Source: Nitrososphaerota archaeon
GTDB taxonomy: Archaea; Thermoproteota; Nitrososphaeria; Nitrososphaerales; Gagatemarchaeaceae
Assembly (NCBI GenBank): GCA_027339745.1
Contig: DAHWNW010000003.1
Location: 1 to 64,000, forward strand
Length of the DNA stretch: 64,000 nt
Reading direction: 5' to 3'
The first letter of the stretch is position 1; every line of letters begins with the position of its first letter. Shown piece by piece: positions 34,181-43,525 of this stretch. A program made the translations under genes and the position numbers. The notes below the pieces were generated by a model. That model was not told the origin of the DNA and made no database searches. It saw only the letters and a program-made list of their open reading frames with translations.

Positions 34181-34717
34181 ATGGAATCGAAAAAGGCAGA
34201 GGATGGGGAAACCGACAAGTTGGAGGTGCTGGAGAGGTTGCTCTCTGATGAGAGGAAGCGAAGCGAGGAGCTTCTCACGCGGCTGAAGTACTCGCAGGCC
34301 GACCTTGAGAACTACAGGAAGAGGGCGGACAGGGAGCTGCGAGAGGCGGCAGAGTCGCTCGCCAACGGGCTGGTCTCGAAGCTCGTGGTGGTGGCGGACG
34401 AGCTTGAACTGGCGCTGAAACACGCTGAAGGGGGCGCCAACGGAGAGCTGACGGAAGGGATCAGGATGGTCAGCGGGAATCTCCGGGCAGCCCTCCAGTC
34501 GGTGGGGGTCGAGCCAATCGAGGCATTAGGCAAGCCTTTCGACCCTGCCTTACATGAAGCGGTCGAGAAGTCTCAGGGTGCTGCCGACGGGTCGGATAGG
34601 GTGGTCGAAGTATTGAGGACCGGCTACATGTTCAGGGGAAAGCTTCTCAGGCCTAGTTTGGTAAAAGTTGAATTGGCGCGCAAATCCGCCCAGGAGGAGG
34701 CGAAATCCGACGAGTAA
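34181..34717 (+). CDS. grpE: GrpE nucleotide exchange factor
   Basis: The 178-aa cochaperone releases ADP from DnaK. A long N-terminal dimer helix ([32 protein letters not shown]) precedes the beta domain ending [16 protein letters not shown], the usual GrpE C-terminal signature. The start at 34181 is preferred over 34133 from the promoter position. It is first in the grpE-dnaK-dnaJ operon. DnaK systems in archaea are thought to derive from bacteria. Confidence 0.93.
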   Translation: MESKKAEDGETDKLEVLERLLSDERKRSEELLTRLKYSQADLENYRKRADRELREAAESLANGLVSKLVVVADELELALKHAEGGANGELTEGIRMVSGNLRAALQSVGVEPIEALGKPFDPALHEAVEKSQGAADGSDRVVEVLRTGYMFRGKLLRPSLVKVELARKSAQEEAKSDE

Positions 34718-36560
34718 CGCAAGGGAAAAGATCATCGGGATAGACCTAGGGACCACCAACTCCGCGGCCGCGGTGGTCGAAGCGGGGAGGCCAGTGGTGA
34801 TTCCGAGCGCTGAGGGGGCGACCCCCGCGGGCAAGATGTTCCCCTCTGTAGTAGCGTACACCAAAGACGGACAGTTGCTGGTGGGAGAACCGGCGAGGCG
34901 CCAGGTTGTGACCAACCCAGACGGGACGGTCTTCGAGATCAAGAGAAAGATGGGGACAGACCAACGGGTGACCCTCTCAGGGAAAGAATACTCGCCTGAG
35001 CAGCTCAGCTCATACATCCTCCAGAAGATCAAGCACGACGCGGATGCTTTCTTAGGCTACCCGGTGAAGAAAGCTGTGATCACCGTCCCGGCGCACTTCA
35101 ACGACAACCAGCGCCAGGCAACCAAAGACGCGGGCGAGATAGCTGGCTTGGAGGTCGTGAGGATAATCAACGAGCCGACCGCCGCTTCGCTCGCCTATGG
35201 GCTCGACAAATCAGAGAAGGAGATGAAGATACTGGTGTTCAGCTTCGGGGGCGGGACTCACGACGCCACGATCATGGAGTTCGGAAAAGGGGTGTTCCAG
35301 GTCCTCGCCACTTCAGGGGACACGCAGACGGGGGGGACTGACGTGGACAAGGCCATCATCCAGGTGCTCCTTGATGACTTCCGCTCCAAGACGGGGATAG
35401 ACTTGACGTCTGACAAGACGGCGATGGCCAGGTTGAAGGAAGGGGCCGAGCAGGCCAAGATACAACTGTCCAACTTGATGTCGACAGACGTGGACCTTCC
35501 GTTCATAGCCAGCGACGCCTCGGGACCGAAGAACCTGCACTTCACGCTCACCCGGACCAAGCTGGAAGAAGTCGCCAAGCCCATAGTCGCGAAGACAGAG
35601 CAGACGATACGCAGGGTAATCAACGACGCCAAGCTCAGCCCGGAGCAGGTGGACAAGGTCATACTGATAGGCGGCATGACCAGGATGCCTCTGGTCCGGA
35701 AGTTCGTCGAAGATGTCGCGGGGAAGCAGGCCGAGAGAGGGGTTGACCCCATGGAGGCTGTAGCAATAGGGGCGGCGATACAGGGCGCCGTCCTGGCGGG
35801 GGAGATCAAGGACATACTCCTACTAGACGTGACGCCTCTTTCGTTGGGCGTAGAGACACTGGGAGGGATTACCGAGCACCTGATAGAGAAGAACGCGACG
35901 ATACCCACCAAGCGGAGCAAGACGTTCACGACGGCCGCAGACTTCCAGACCGCGGTGACCATCCATGTGGTCCAAGGCGAGAGGAGCATGGCGGCCGACA
36001 ATGTCTCTTTAGGGATGTTCAACCTGACAGGGATTCCGCCCGCCCCCAGGGGAGTCCCCCAGATTGAAGTGACGTTCGACATCGACGCCAACGGCATCCT
36101 CACCGTCGGAGCGAAGGACCTCGGGACGGGGAAGGAGAACAAGATCACGATAACAGCTTCAACCAAGTTGTCGAAGGACGAGAAGGAAAAGCTCATCAAG
36201 GAGGCGGAGTCATTCGCAGAGCAGGACAGAAAGAAGAGGGAAGAAGCGGAGATCAGGAACGAAGCAGACTCAGTCCTTTACACCGCTGAAAGAACAAAGA
36301 GAGACCTCGAAGGCAAGGTAGACAAAGGGAGCATCGACAGGATTGACGGCGCGTCTCAGGAGCTGAAGAAGGCGATTGCGGGGCAGGACGCAGGGGCGAT
36401 CAGAGAGAAGAGCGAAGGCCTGAAGAGAGTCCTTCAGGAGGTCGGCGCCTCGGTCTACAAACAGCAGGAACAGAGACAGCAGGGCCCGTCGCCCGAAGGC
36501 GGAGGAGGCGACCAGAAGATGGGTGACGCCGACTACAAGGTAGTGGACGAAGGAAAGTAG
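34668..36560 (+). CDS. dnaK: Hsp70 chaperone DnaK
   Basis: ATP-dependent chaperone, 630 aa from TTG 34668. [16 protein letters not shown] begins the ATPase domain, [10 protein letters not shown] the linker-side region, and [19 protein letters not shown] the substrate domain; the tail has the helical lid and Gln/Gly-rich end. The phosphate-2 loop reads [12 protein letters not shown] where bacterial DnaK has DLGGGT. The only standard start makes a 20-residue Arg-rich extension and overlaps grpE by 50 bases. An AGGAGGAGG lies just before ACG-AGT-AAC-GCA, so a nonstandard start nearer the conserved N-terminus is possible. Confidence 0.95.
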   Translation: MNWRANPPRRRRNPTSNAREKIIGIDLGTTNSAAAVVEAGRPVVIPSAEGATPAGKMFPSVVAYTKDGQLLVGEPARRQVVTNPDGTVFEIKRKMGTDQRVTLSGKEYSPEQLSSYILQKIKHDADAFLGYPVKKAVITVPAHFNDNQRQATKDAGEIAGLEVVRIINEPTAASLAYGLDKSEKEMKILVFSFGGGTHDATIMEFGKGVFQVLATSGDTQTGGTDVDKAIIQVLLDDFRSKTGIDLTSDKTAMARLKEGAEQAKIQLSNLMSTDVDLPFIASDASGPKNLHFTLTRTKLEEVAKPIVAKTEQTIRRVINDAKLSPEQVDKVILIGGMTRMPLVRKFVEDVAGKQAERGVDPMEAVAIGAAIQGAVLAGEIKDILLLDVTPLSLGVETLGGITEHLIEKNATIPTKRSKTFTTAADFQTAVTIHVVQGERSMAADNVSLGMFNLTGIPPAPRGVPQIEVTFDIDANGILTVGAKDLGTGKENKITITASTKLSKDEKEKLIKEAESFAEQDRKKREEAEIRNEADSVLYTAERTKRDLEGKVDKGSIDRIDGASQELKKAIAGQDAGAIREKSEGLKRVLQEVGASVYKQQEQRQQGPSPEGGGGDQKMGDADYKVVDEGK

Positions 36561-36574
36561 GAAGGAATCCTCCC

Positions 36575-37663
36575 ATGGCCGCGAAGGATTACTACGAGGT
36601 GCTCGGCGTGCAGCGGGGCGCGACGAAGGACCAGATTAAGGACGCCTATAGGAAACTCGCCCTCCAGTTCCATCCAGACAGGAACAAAGCGCCTGAGGCC
36701 GAAGCGCGATTCAAGGAGGTATCAGAGGCATACGCCGTGCTCTCCGACGACGAGAAGCGAAGGCAGTACGACTCGTTTGGGCGGGAGGGGGTGTATCAGA
36801 GATACAGCCAGGAAGACATCTTCAGGGGGGCAGACTTCGGGGAGTTCTTCCGAGGGGGAGGGTTCGGTGGGTTCGACGACCTGTTCACGCAGTTTTTCGG
36901 AGGAGGGGGGGTCCGACAGCAAAGCCGTGGCGAGGACCTGACCTACCACCTTCAGCTCAACTTGGAGGACATAGTGGCTGACGCAGAAAGGGAGATCGAG
37001 GTCCCCAGACATGAGGTGTGCGCGACCTGCAACGGGAGCGGCGCGAAGCCTGGGACGTCCCCACGTCAGTGCTCAACCTGTGGCGGGACAGGCCAGGTCC
37101 AGAAGGTGCAGTCGGCAGGCTTCGCGCGCCTCGTCAGGATAGCAGCGTGCGGAAAGTGTGGGGGGAAAGGATACCTCGTCGAAAGCCCCTGTAAGGACTG
37201 CAAAGGGCGCGGGACGGTGGCGAGGACTAGGAAGATCCGCGTGATGATTCCAGGTGGGATTGATGATGGGTACACTCTCCGGCTCAGAGGGGAAGGAAAC
37301 GCAGGCGAAAGAGGGGTCCCGCCGGGCGACCTGTATGTCGTGGTAAACATCGCCCCTCACCGGATCTTCAGGAGGTCGGAAGAAGACCCCAGTAACGTCT
37401 TCTTGGAGACCAAGATAGGAGTCGTGGAGGCGATGCTCGGGACAGAGCTCACGATCCCGACGCTGCATGGCGACGTCAAACTGGCGATACCTCACGGCAC
37501 TCAACCCGGAGAGAGGTTCATGGTGAAGGAGAAAGGCCTGCCGAAGTTTGGCGGATGGAGGGGCGGTTATGGGAACCAATACGTGATAGTTCGCGTTGAG
37601 GTCCCGAAGAAGCTTACCGACCAGCAGAAGGAGATGTTGAAGCGGCTCGGAAGCCTGAACTAG
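36575..37663 (+). CDS. dnaJ: Hsp40 cochaperone DnaJ
   Basis: The 362-aa type I DnaJ. The J domain carries HPD in [15 protein letters not shown] short Gly/Phe region follows ([13 protein letters not shown]). Four zinc-binding repeats are [24 protein letters not shown] and CKDCKGRG. The C-terminal substrate domains are complete. It begins 14 bases after dnaK and its stop overlaps the convergent DUF424 gene by four bases. Confidence 0.95.
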   Translation: MAAKDYYEVLGVQRGATKDQIKDAYRKLALQFHPDRNKAPEAEARFKEVSEAYAVLSDDEKRRQYDSFGREGVYQRYSQEDIFRGADFGEFFRGGGFGGFDDLFTQFFGGGGVRQQSRGEDLTYHLQLNLEDIVADAEREIEVPRHEVCATCNGSGAKPGTSPRQCSTCGGTGQVQKVQSAGFARLVRIAACGKCGGKGYLVESPCKDCKGRGTVARTRKIRVMIPGGIDDGYTLRLRGEGNAGERGVPPGDLYVVVNIAPHRIFRRSEEDPSNVFLETKIGVVEAMLGTELTIPTLHGDVKLAIPHGTQPGERFMVKEKGLPKFGGWRGGYGNQYVIVRVEVPKKLTDQQKEMLKRLGSLN

Positions 37664-37971
37664 CGCGAGAACTTGTAGATCATCAGGAACGGGACCTCCT
37701 GAATCTCTCGGACGGCCTCAGGTGCGCCTACTCTGTTGTCGACTGCTAGCGAGACCGACCGCGAACCGGCGAGGTTGACTATTGAACAGGTCCGGATGAG
37801 CCTGAGGGCTTCCCCACTGTTGACTACCTCGCCGGAGTAGAAGTCCTTGGACAGGTGTACCTTCAGCGCCCCCTCGGTGACGGTCCTCCCGACGAGCTCC
37901 TCGTCGCAGATGTTGACAAGTATCGTCCCCTTGTACTCCGCGGTCCTCACAGAGAACCCCTTTTCGGCCAA
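37660..37971 (-). CDS. DUF424 family protein
   Basis: The 103-aa product matches what I recall of the archaeal DUF424 family: [32 protein letters not shown] followed by a segment around [13 protein letters not shown] and a late ending with YKF. Function is unknown. It lies three bases downstream of aIF2-beta on the same strand, a pairing that suggests a link to translation. Confidence 0.75.
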   Translation of the reverse strand: MAEKGFSVRTAEYKGTILVNICDEELVGRTVTEGALKVHLSKDFYSGEVVNSGEALRLIRTCSIVNLAGSRSVSLAVDNRVGAPEAVREIQEVPFLMIYKFSR

Positions 37972-37974
37972 GCC

Positions 37975-38391
37975 CTAAGCTACCTTGGCGACGGACCGGG
38001 CGCCACAGGCCTCACACACCATGAACCACATGCGTTTCTCCTTGTCCAGGTGGGTGTCAGGGCTCCCGCAGACCGGGCAGATTACACCGTCCTTGAGATA
38101 GCGCTGGAGGAGCTGAGAGAACGAATCCCTGTCCTTTCGTCCGATGAAGATGGCGCGATCCCCGTCGAGAGAGGCCGCGGTAGCCAGTTCTTTGGCAAGA
38201 TACATGAGGACGCGCCCGGATTCGCGCCTCAAGAGCTTTGGAAATTCGGCGTAGTTCCGGAAGATGGTCTTGTTGCCGACCCAGATTACGTCTGGCTCTG
38301 GGAGCTCGAGCCTGAGCGCGCCGGACTTCGTCGCGTCCTTATCCAGTCCGGATCTTGCCCTAGACAGTAGCTCTTCGTACGACCTCGGCAT
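37975..38391 (-). CDS. Translation initiation factor aIF2 subunit beta
   Basis: The 138-aa protein is one subunit of the factor delivering initiator tRNA. Core sequence is VGNKTIFRNYAEFPKLLRRES, and the C-terminal zinc ribbon is CPVCGSPDTHLDKEKRMWFMVCEACGA. The track ORF continues upstream antisense to mtnP and is spurious. ATG 38391 is supported by a TATA-like TTGAAATAC about 27 nt upstream, predicting a leaderless message. Confidence 0.93.
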   Translation of the reverse strand: MPRSYEELLSRARSGLDKDATKSGALRLELPEPDVIWVGNKTIFRNYAEFPKLLRRESGRVLMYLAKELATAASLDGDRAIFIGRKDRDSFSQLLQRYLKDGVICPVCGSPDTHLDKEKRMWFMVCEACGARSVAKVA

Positions 38392-38487
38392 TGAGCGAAT
38401 AACGAGCGCATGGTATTTCAAGTCTTCTGACCGACACGAGGCATAGCGCGAGCCAAAGATTAAATCGGAAACCGGGAGGGGCGTTCC

Positions 38488-39294
38488 GTGAAGCCGAGGG
38501 CGGAGTTCGGCGTCTTTGGCGGGTCCGGATTCTACAAGCTCGCAGAAGGGACCGGGACCGTTGTCGTCACCACCCGCTACGGTAAGCCTAGTGGGAAGGT
38601 GACGCTGGCGAACATCGAGGGGCGGAAGGTCGCGTTCATTCCCAGACATGGAGTCCACCATGAATTCCCCCCGCACGAAGTCCCCTACCGGGCGAACGTC
38701 CTCTCTTTCAAGAAGCTGGGGGTGATTAGGGTCATCGGACCGAACGCCGTCGGCAGCTTGAAGGGAGAGGTGGCGCCGGGTGACCTCGTCCTCTGCGACC
38801 AGTTCGTCAACTTCACGTCGGGGAGGAAAGACACGTTCTACGACGGTCCGGAGACGACCCACGTCAGCACGGCGTCGCCCTACTGTCCCCAGATGAGGAG
38901 GGCGGCGGCGGAAGCCGCCGACGCCCTGGGGCTGAAGTACCACCGCTCCGGGACCGTGGTCGTCATACAGGGTCCCAGGTTCTCGACCAAGGCGGAGAGC
39001 AAGTTCTTCTCTCGTCAGGGGTGGGACGTCATCAACATGACCCAGTACCCCGAGGCTGTGCTTGCGCGGGAGCTGGAGATGTGCTATCTGAACATCTCCC
39101 TGGTGACAGACTATGACGCCGGTCTCGAGGGAGACCCAAGCGTGAAACCTGTCTCCCACGAAGAGGTGATCAGTGTATTCAACAGGAACTTGGAGAACTT
39201 AACTAGACTCATAGGCGAAACTGTGAAACGAGTCCCGGAGGAGCGCACATGCGACTGTGGTTCAGCGCTCCAGCATGCGAGATTGATCGCCTGA
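38488..39294 (+). CDS. mtnP: 5'-methylthioadenosine phosphorylase
   Basis: Cleaves methylthioadenosine, a by-product of polyamine synthesis, to adenine and methylthioribose 1-phosphate. Features: FGGSGFY (phosphate site), PRHGVHHEFPPHEVPYRAN, QGPRFSTKAESKFF, and NMTQYPEAVLARE. The base-specificity motif is VTDYDAG, the TDYD form that binds 6-aminopurines. The C-terminal tail has CDCGSALQHA. Start is GTG, with a TATA-like box (ATTAAATC) about 27 nt upstream. Its stop overlaps the apt start. Confidence 0.93.
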   Translation: MKPRAEFGVFGGSGFYKLAEGTGTVVVTTRYGKPSGKVTLANIEGRKVAFIPRHGVHHEFPPHEVPYRANVLSFKKLGVIRVIGPNAVGSLKGEVAPGDLVLCDQFVNFTSGRKDTFYDGPETTHVSTASPYCPQMRRAAAEAADALGLKYHRSGTVVVIQGPRFSTKAESKFFSRQGWDVINMTQYPEAVLARELEMCYLNISLVTDYDAGLEGDPSVKPVSHEEVISVFNRNLENLTRLIGETVKRVPEERTCDCGSALQHARLIA

Positions 39295-39824
39295 TGGGTA
39301 AGCTCGAGAAAGACATCAAGAGGGCGATCAGAAACATCCCAGACTATCCGAAAAAAGGAGTGGCGTTCAAGGACCTCACCACGCTTTGGGAGGATGGGAG
39401 TCTGACCAAGAGGGTCACAGACGCCATGGAGAGCAAGTGGGCGGGTGCCAAGCTAGACAAGATAGTCGGAATCGAAGCCAGGGGATTCATTGTCGGCGCC
39501 CCGCTCGCAGACCGCCTCGGCATAGGATTCGTCCCTGCCAGAAAGGTAGGGAAGCTACCAGCGAAGAAGGTGAGCGTGAACTATGAACTCGAATACGGCC
39601 GCCAGGGACTGGAGATGCACGCAGATTCAATCGCCAAAGGGGAGAGGGTGCTCATCGTCGACGACCTCCTTGCGACGGGCGGGACTTCGAAGGCGGCGGC
39701 TGCCCTGGTCAAGAAGCTTGGAGGGAAGGTCGTCGGGTTGGCATTTGTGACCGAACTTGCCTCGCTGAAGGGAAGGGAGAAGCTATCAGGGTACGAGGTA
39801 TTCACGCTATCCAAGTATGACTAG
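39294..39824 (+). CDS. apt: Adenine phosphoribosyltransferase
   Basis: Converts adenine and PRPP to AMP, recapturing the adenine released by the upstream enzyme. The 176-aa product begins MGKLEKDIKRAIRNIPDYPKKGVAFKDLTTL. VGIEARGFIVGAPLA and the PRPP loop VLIVDDLLATGGT are diagnostic. ATG 39294 overlaps the mtnP stop by one base; the track ORF starts 15 codons earlier inside mtnP. It overlaps the next gene by eight bases. Confidence 0.95.
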   Translation: MGKLEKDIKRAIRNIPDYPKKGVAFKDLTTLWEDGSLTKRVTDAMESKWAGAKLDKIVGIEARGFIVGAPLADRLGIGFVPARKVGKLPAKKVSVNYELEYGRQGLEMHADSIAKGERVLIVDDLLATGGTSKAAAALVKKLGGKVVGLAFVTELASLKGREKLSGYEVFTLSKYD

Positions 39825-40551
39825 GTCGACGCCGGTGGGGGTGATCATAGGAACTGGGGTGACAGGGCACTTCGACCTCAGCAGACCCAAAAACGTGAAG
39901 TCAGCGTTCGGAAGCGTGACGGTGTACGAACAAGCGGCTGAGAGGTATGTGGTCATCCCTAGGCACGGAGCCGAACACAAGGTTCCTCCGCACGCGATCA
40001 ACTACCGGGCCAACATAGCGGCCCTGGAGCGCCTTGGGACGAAGGAGGTGATTGCGACCAGCGCCGTGGGCTCCATGAACAGGGGCTTCGTAGTGGGGGG
40101 GCTGGGCTTGGCCGAACAGTTCATTGATTTCACTAGGCGAAGGGAGGTGACCTTCTTCGGGGACGAGGTGCGCCACACGGACATGACCAACCCGTATAGC
40201 AGGCGGGTGAACGAGGCCCTTGCGTCTGCCGCGATGAAGCTTGGGGTGAAGCTGCGCGCCGGTCTAGTTTACGTCTGCACGGACGGGCCGAGGTTCGAGA
40301 CCGCGGCGGAGATCAAGATGTACAGGAAGCTTGGAGGCGACGTGGTGGGGATGACCGGGGTCCCAGAGGTCGTCCTGGCGAAGGAGAAGGGGATTGATTA
40401 TTCATCCGTGCTGGTGGCCACCAACTGGGCGGCGGGGATGCAGCCCGCCGTGAGCCACGAGGAGGTCTCAAAGGTGATGGAAGGTGCGGGGAAGCTGGTG
40501 AAACGGTTGATAGAGGGGGCAGTCAGGGGCCTGACGGGAGACGAACGATGA
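39817..40551 (+). CDS. MTAP/PNP-family phosphorylase, probably 6-oxopurine specific
   Basis: This 244-aa protein is a second member of the MtnP family. GVIIGTGVTG, PRHGAEHKVPPHAINYRANIAAL and DGPRFETAAEIKMYRKLGGDVVGMTGVPEVVLAKE are conserved. The specificity motif is ATNWAAGM rather than TDYD. In this family an Asn there goes with 6-oxopurines, so methylthioinosine, inosine or guanosine are the likely substrates. Eight-base overlap with apt and four-base overlap with ahcY place it firmly in the salvage operon. Confidence 0.88.
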   Translation: MTRSTPVGVIIGTGVTGHFDLSRPKNVKSAFGSVTVYEQAAERYVVIPRHGAEHKVPPHAINYRANIAALERLGTKEVIATSAVGSMNRGFVVGGLGLAEQFIDFTRRREVTFFGDEVRHTDMTNPYSRRVNEALASAAMKLGVKLRAGLVYVCTDGPRFETAAEIKMYRKLGGDVVGMTGVPEVVLAKEKGIDYSSVLVATNWAAGMQPAVSHEEVSKVMEGAGKLVKRLIEGAVRGLTGDER

Positions 40552-41777
40552 GAATCGCAGATGCGAAGCTGAGCAGCGAAGGGGAGAGGAATTTCCTATG
40601 GGCGAAGGCGCACATGGGGGCGCTCACCAATCTGGAAGAGAAGTATGCGAAGTCAAGGCCGTTGGAAGGAGTGAGGATAGGTGTCTGCCTCCATATAACC
40701 AAGGAGACCTCCGTTCTCATAGACGCCCTGCTCGCGGCAGGAGCGGAAGTGAAGCTGGCGGCGGCCAACCCCCTCTCGACGCAAGACGACATTGCGGCGT
40801 ACCTTTCCACCAGGACAGAAGTGTGGGCATGGAGGGGCCAGTCGGCGAAGGAGTACGCGTGGTGCATCGAGCAGGTGCTGGGCAGCAGGCCCCAGCAGCT
40901 CATCGACGACGGTGCAGACCTCCATGTAGCAGCTCACCGCGCTGAGGTCACGGGGATTGTCGGTGGATCTGAGGAGACCACTACCGGAGTGGTCAGGTTG
41001 AAGGCGCTGGAAGCGCAGGGAGGGCTGGCGTATCCGGTCATCGCAGTAAACGACGCCAAGACCAAGTTCATGTTCGACAACAGGTACGGGACGGGGCAAA
41101 GCACCCTGGACGGAATCATGAGGGCCACTGCGCTGCTCCTCGCCGGCATCAAGACCGTGGTAGTAGGCTACGGCTGGGTCGGCAAGGGCGTGGCAATGAG
41201 AGCCAGGGGGATGGGTTCGAGGGTAACGGTCGTAGAAGTTGACCCTATCAGGGCGCTTGAGGCGCATCTGGACGGCTTCGATGTGTCAGACATCGACAAG
41301 GCGGCTCCAGCGGGCGATTTGTTCATCACCACTACTGGGATGAAAGGCGTCATACCCTACGCGTCGATCGAGAAGATGAAAGAAGGAGCGATACTGTCCA
41401 ACGCAGGCCACTTCGACGTCGAAATCGACGTGAAGACGTTGCTGTCAAGGGCGAAGAAGGTCAAAGAGGTGAGGACGAACGTGGACGAGGTGACGCTCCC
41501 ATCTGGCAAGAGGGTATACCTGGTCGCGAAGGGGAGGATAGCGAACCTGGTCGCCGCGGAAGGGCATCCTCCCGAGGTAATGCAGATGTCTTTCGCTAAT
41601 CAGATGATGGCCGCCATCCGCATCCATGCCGACCATCCTAAGATGCAGAAGAAGGTCTATGGAGTCCCGCCTGAGCTCGAAGACGAGGTAGCGAAGGCTG
41701 CGCTGAAGTCCATGGGCATATCCATAGGCGCCATGACGAAGGAACAGAAAGAATACGCCAACAGCTGGGAGATCTGA
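40548..41777 (+). CDS. ahcY: Adenosylhomocysteinase
   Basis: Hydrolyses S-adenosylhomocysteine to adenosine and homocysteine, relieving product inhibition of methyltransferases. The 409-aa protein has GGSEETTTGVVRLK, the NAD-binding VVGYGWVGKGVAMRARGMG, and GHFDVEIDV. It ends KEYANSWEI; archaeal forms are shorter than the eukaryotic enzyme and this length fits. Last gene of the four-gene salvage operon. Confidence 0.95.
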   Translation: MRIADAKLSSEGERNFLWAKAHMGALTNLEEKYAKSRPLEGVRIGVCLHITKETSVLIDALLAAGAEVKLAAANPLSTQDDIAAYLSTRTEVWAWRGQSAKEYAWCIEQVLGSRPQQLIDDGADLHVAAHRAEVTGIVGGSEETTTGVVRLKALEAQGGLAYPVIAVNDAKTKFMFDNRYGTGQSTLDGIMRATALLLAGIKTVVVGYGWVGKGVAMRARGMGSRVTVVEVDPIRALEAHLDGFDVSDIDKAAPAGDLFITTTGMKGVIPYASIEKMKEGAILSNAGHFDVEIDVKTLLSRAKKVKEVRTNVDEVTLPSGKRVYLVAKGRIANLVAAEGHPPEVMQMSFANQMMAAIRIHADHPKMQKKVYGVPPELEDEVAKAALKSMGISIGAMTKEQKEYANSWEI

Positions 41778-41817
41778 GCTAAGGTTTAAACTGAAAGCGA
41801 AACCAACTCGCCCAGCC

Positions 41818-43521
41818 GTGACTGGAGACATGAATTCAGGGCGGGTGCTTGTCCTATGCGCCCTTCCTTACACCAACCAGGTCCCCCATATCGGGAACAT
41901 AGTAGGTTCCCACCTCCCAGCCGACATTTTCGCGCGTTACTGCAGGCTTAGAGGCGTTGAAACACTCTTCGTGGGGGCCACTGACGAGAACGGGACGCCC
42001 ACCGAGGTAGCTGCGCTCGAGCTTGGAGTGAGCCCGAAGGAGCTCACAGACGCCCTTTACCGCGTCCACAGGGACATCTATTCGTGGTTCGAGATATCGT
42101 ACGACATCTTCTCCAGGACTTCGAGCCCCACTCATCACAGGACGACGCAGGAGTTCTTCGCGAAGATCTATGATGAGGGGTATGTGACGGAGGGCGTCCT
42201 CCGGCTCCCTTACTGCGAGAACGACATGCTCTTCCTCCCGGACAGGTACGTGGAAGGGATATGCCCGATATGCGGCTATGAGCTGGCCAGGGGCGACCAG
42301 TGCGAAAAGTGCTCTACGCTCCTCGACCCGATTCAGCTGATTAAGCCTCGGTGCAAGATCGACGGGAGCGCCCCGGTCTTCAAGGACAGCAAACAGCTCT
42401 TCCTAGAGTTAGGAAAGGTGCAGGATAGACTCGAATCGTGGATAAGCTCAAGGGTTGCCTGGAGGGACCACGTCACATCGCTCGCGCTGGGTTGGCTGCG
42501 GGAGGGGCTCAAGAAGAGGTCGATTACCAGAGACCTCCGTTGGGGGGTGCCGGTCCCGCTCGACGGGTACAGGGACAAGGTGTTCTACGTCTGGTTCGAT
42601 GCACCCATCGGGTACATATCGGCCACCAAGGAGTGGGGGGAAGCGAATGGGAATCGGGACGCATGGAAGGGGTTCTGGACAGATCCGGAGACGCGAATAT
42701 ACAACTTCTTGGGGAAGGACAACATACCATTCCACACGATCTTCTGGCCAGGGATGCTCTTCGCTCATGGAGGGCTCAACCTCCCCTACGACGTAGTGGG
42801 GCTTCAGTTCTGCAACTACGAAGGAGACAAGATATCCAAGAGCAAGAATTGGGGGATATTCTGCGAGAACATCCCCCAGGTCGGCCTGGATCCGGACGTC
42901 TGGAGATACTATCTGGTCAGCATCATACCTGAAACCAGAGACACCGAATTCAAATGGGACGACTTCAAGAACAAGGTGAACAACGAGCTGGTGGCGAACA
43001 TAGGCAACTTCGTCCACAGGACTACCACTTTTGCCTGGAACAATTTTGGGGGAAGGGTGGCAGTTGAGCGGGCTAGCGGAGAGGAGGTGGAGCTTGTCCA
43101 CCGAGTCACCCGCCTGGGTGAGGAATCACTCGGCCTCCTCGGCGAAGTCAGGTTCAGGGATGCGATGACGAAGATACTGGCGATTGCCGACCTCGGCAAC
43201 GAGTATTTTCAAGGCAGGCAGCCCTGGAAGCTCGTGAAAGACGACATAGAGGAGTGCCAACAGGTCATCCACGCCTGCTTGATGGTGTGCGATGCCGTCG
43301 CCATACTGCTTCAGCCATTCCTTCCGGCTTCTTCGGCCAAGATCCTTGACCTTCTTGGCACCCCGGACAGGGGCCTGTCAGGCGTCGGAAAGCATCGAGA
43401 ACGCGTGATGCTGAGCGGAAAGCCAGTAATCCCCTTCAGGAAGCTTGAGGATTCCGAGCTCGAAAGAGCGAAGAAGCTTGCCACCAAGAGCAGACCGGTA
43501 AGCGACTACTTCAAGGGCTAG
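41818..43521 (+). CDS. metG: Methionyl-tRNA synthetase
   Basis: The 567-aa class I synthetase. The HIGH-type motif is VPHIGNIVGSHL and the KMSKS-type motif is GDKISKSKNWGIF. The zinc knuckle is CPICGYELARGDQCEKCS. No C-terminal tRNA-binding domain is fused. The start is GTG 41818 or ATG 41830. A TATA-like GGTTTAAAC near 41784 gives its own promoter, although it follows the SAM-salvage operon and shares the methionine theme. Confidence 0.95.
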   Translation: MTGDMNSGRVLVLCALPYTNQVPHIGNIVGSHLPADIFARYCRLRGVETLFVGATDENGTPTEVAALELGVSPKELTDALYRVHRDIYSWFEISYDIFSRTSSPTHHRTTQEFFAKIYDEGYVTEGVLRLPYCENDMLFLPDRYVEGICPICGYELARGDQCEKCSTLLDPIQLIKPRCKIDGSAPVFKDSKQLFLELGKVQDRLESWISSRVAWRDHVTSLALGWLREGLKKRSITRDLRWGVPVPLDGYRDKVFYVWFDAPIGYISATKEWGEANGNRDAWKGFWTDPETRIYNFLGKDNIPFHTIFWPGMLFAHGGLNLPYDVVGLQFCNYEGDKISKSKNWGIFCENIPQVGLDPDVWRYYLVSIIPETRDTEFKWDDFKNKVNNELVANIGNFVHRTTTFAWNNFGGRVAVERASGEEVELVHRVTRLGEESLGLLGEVRFRDAMTKILAIADLGNEYFQGRQPWKLVKDDIEECQQVIHACLMVCDAVAILLQPFLPASSAKILDLLGTPDRGLSGVGKHRERVMLSGKPVIPFRKLEDSELERAKKLATKSRPVSDYFKG

Positions 43522-43525
43522 GCGC

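Noticed and set aside
38391-39159. N-terminal 250 codons of the 394-aa minus ORF upstream of aIF2-beta
   Set aside because: Antisense to mtnP and without family features; the real aIF2-beta starts at ATG 38391 behind a TATA box.
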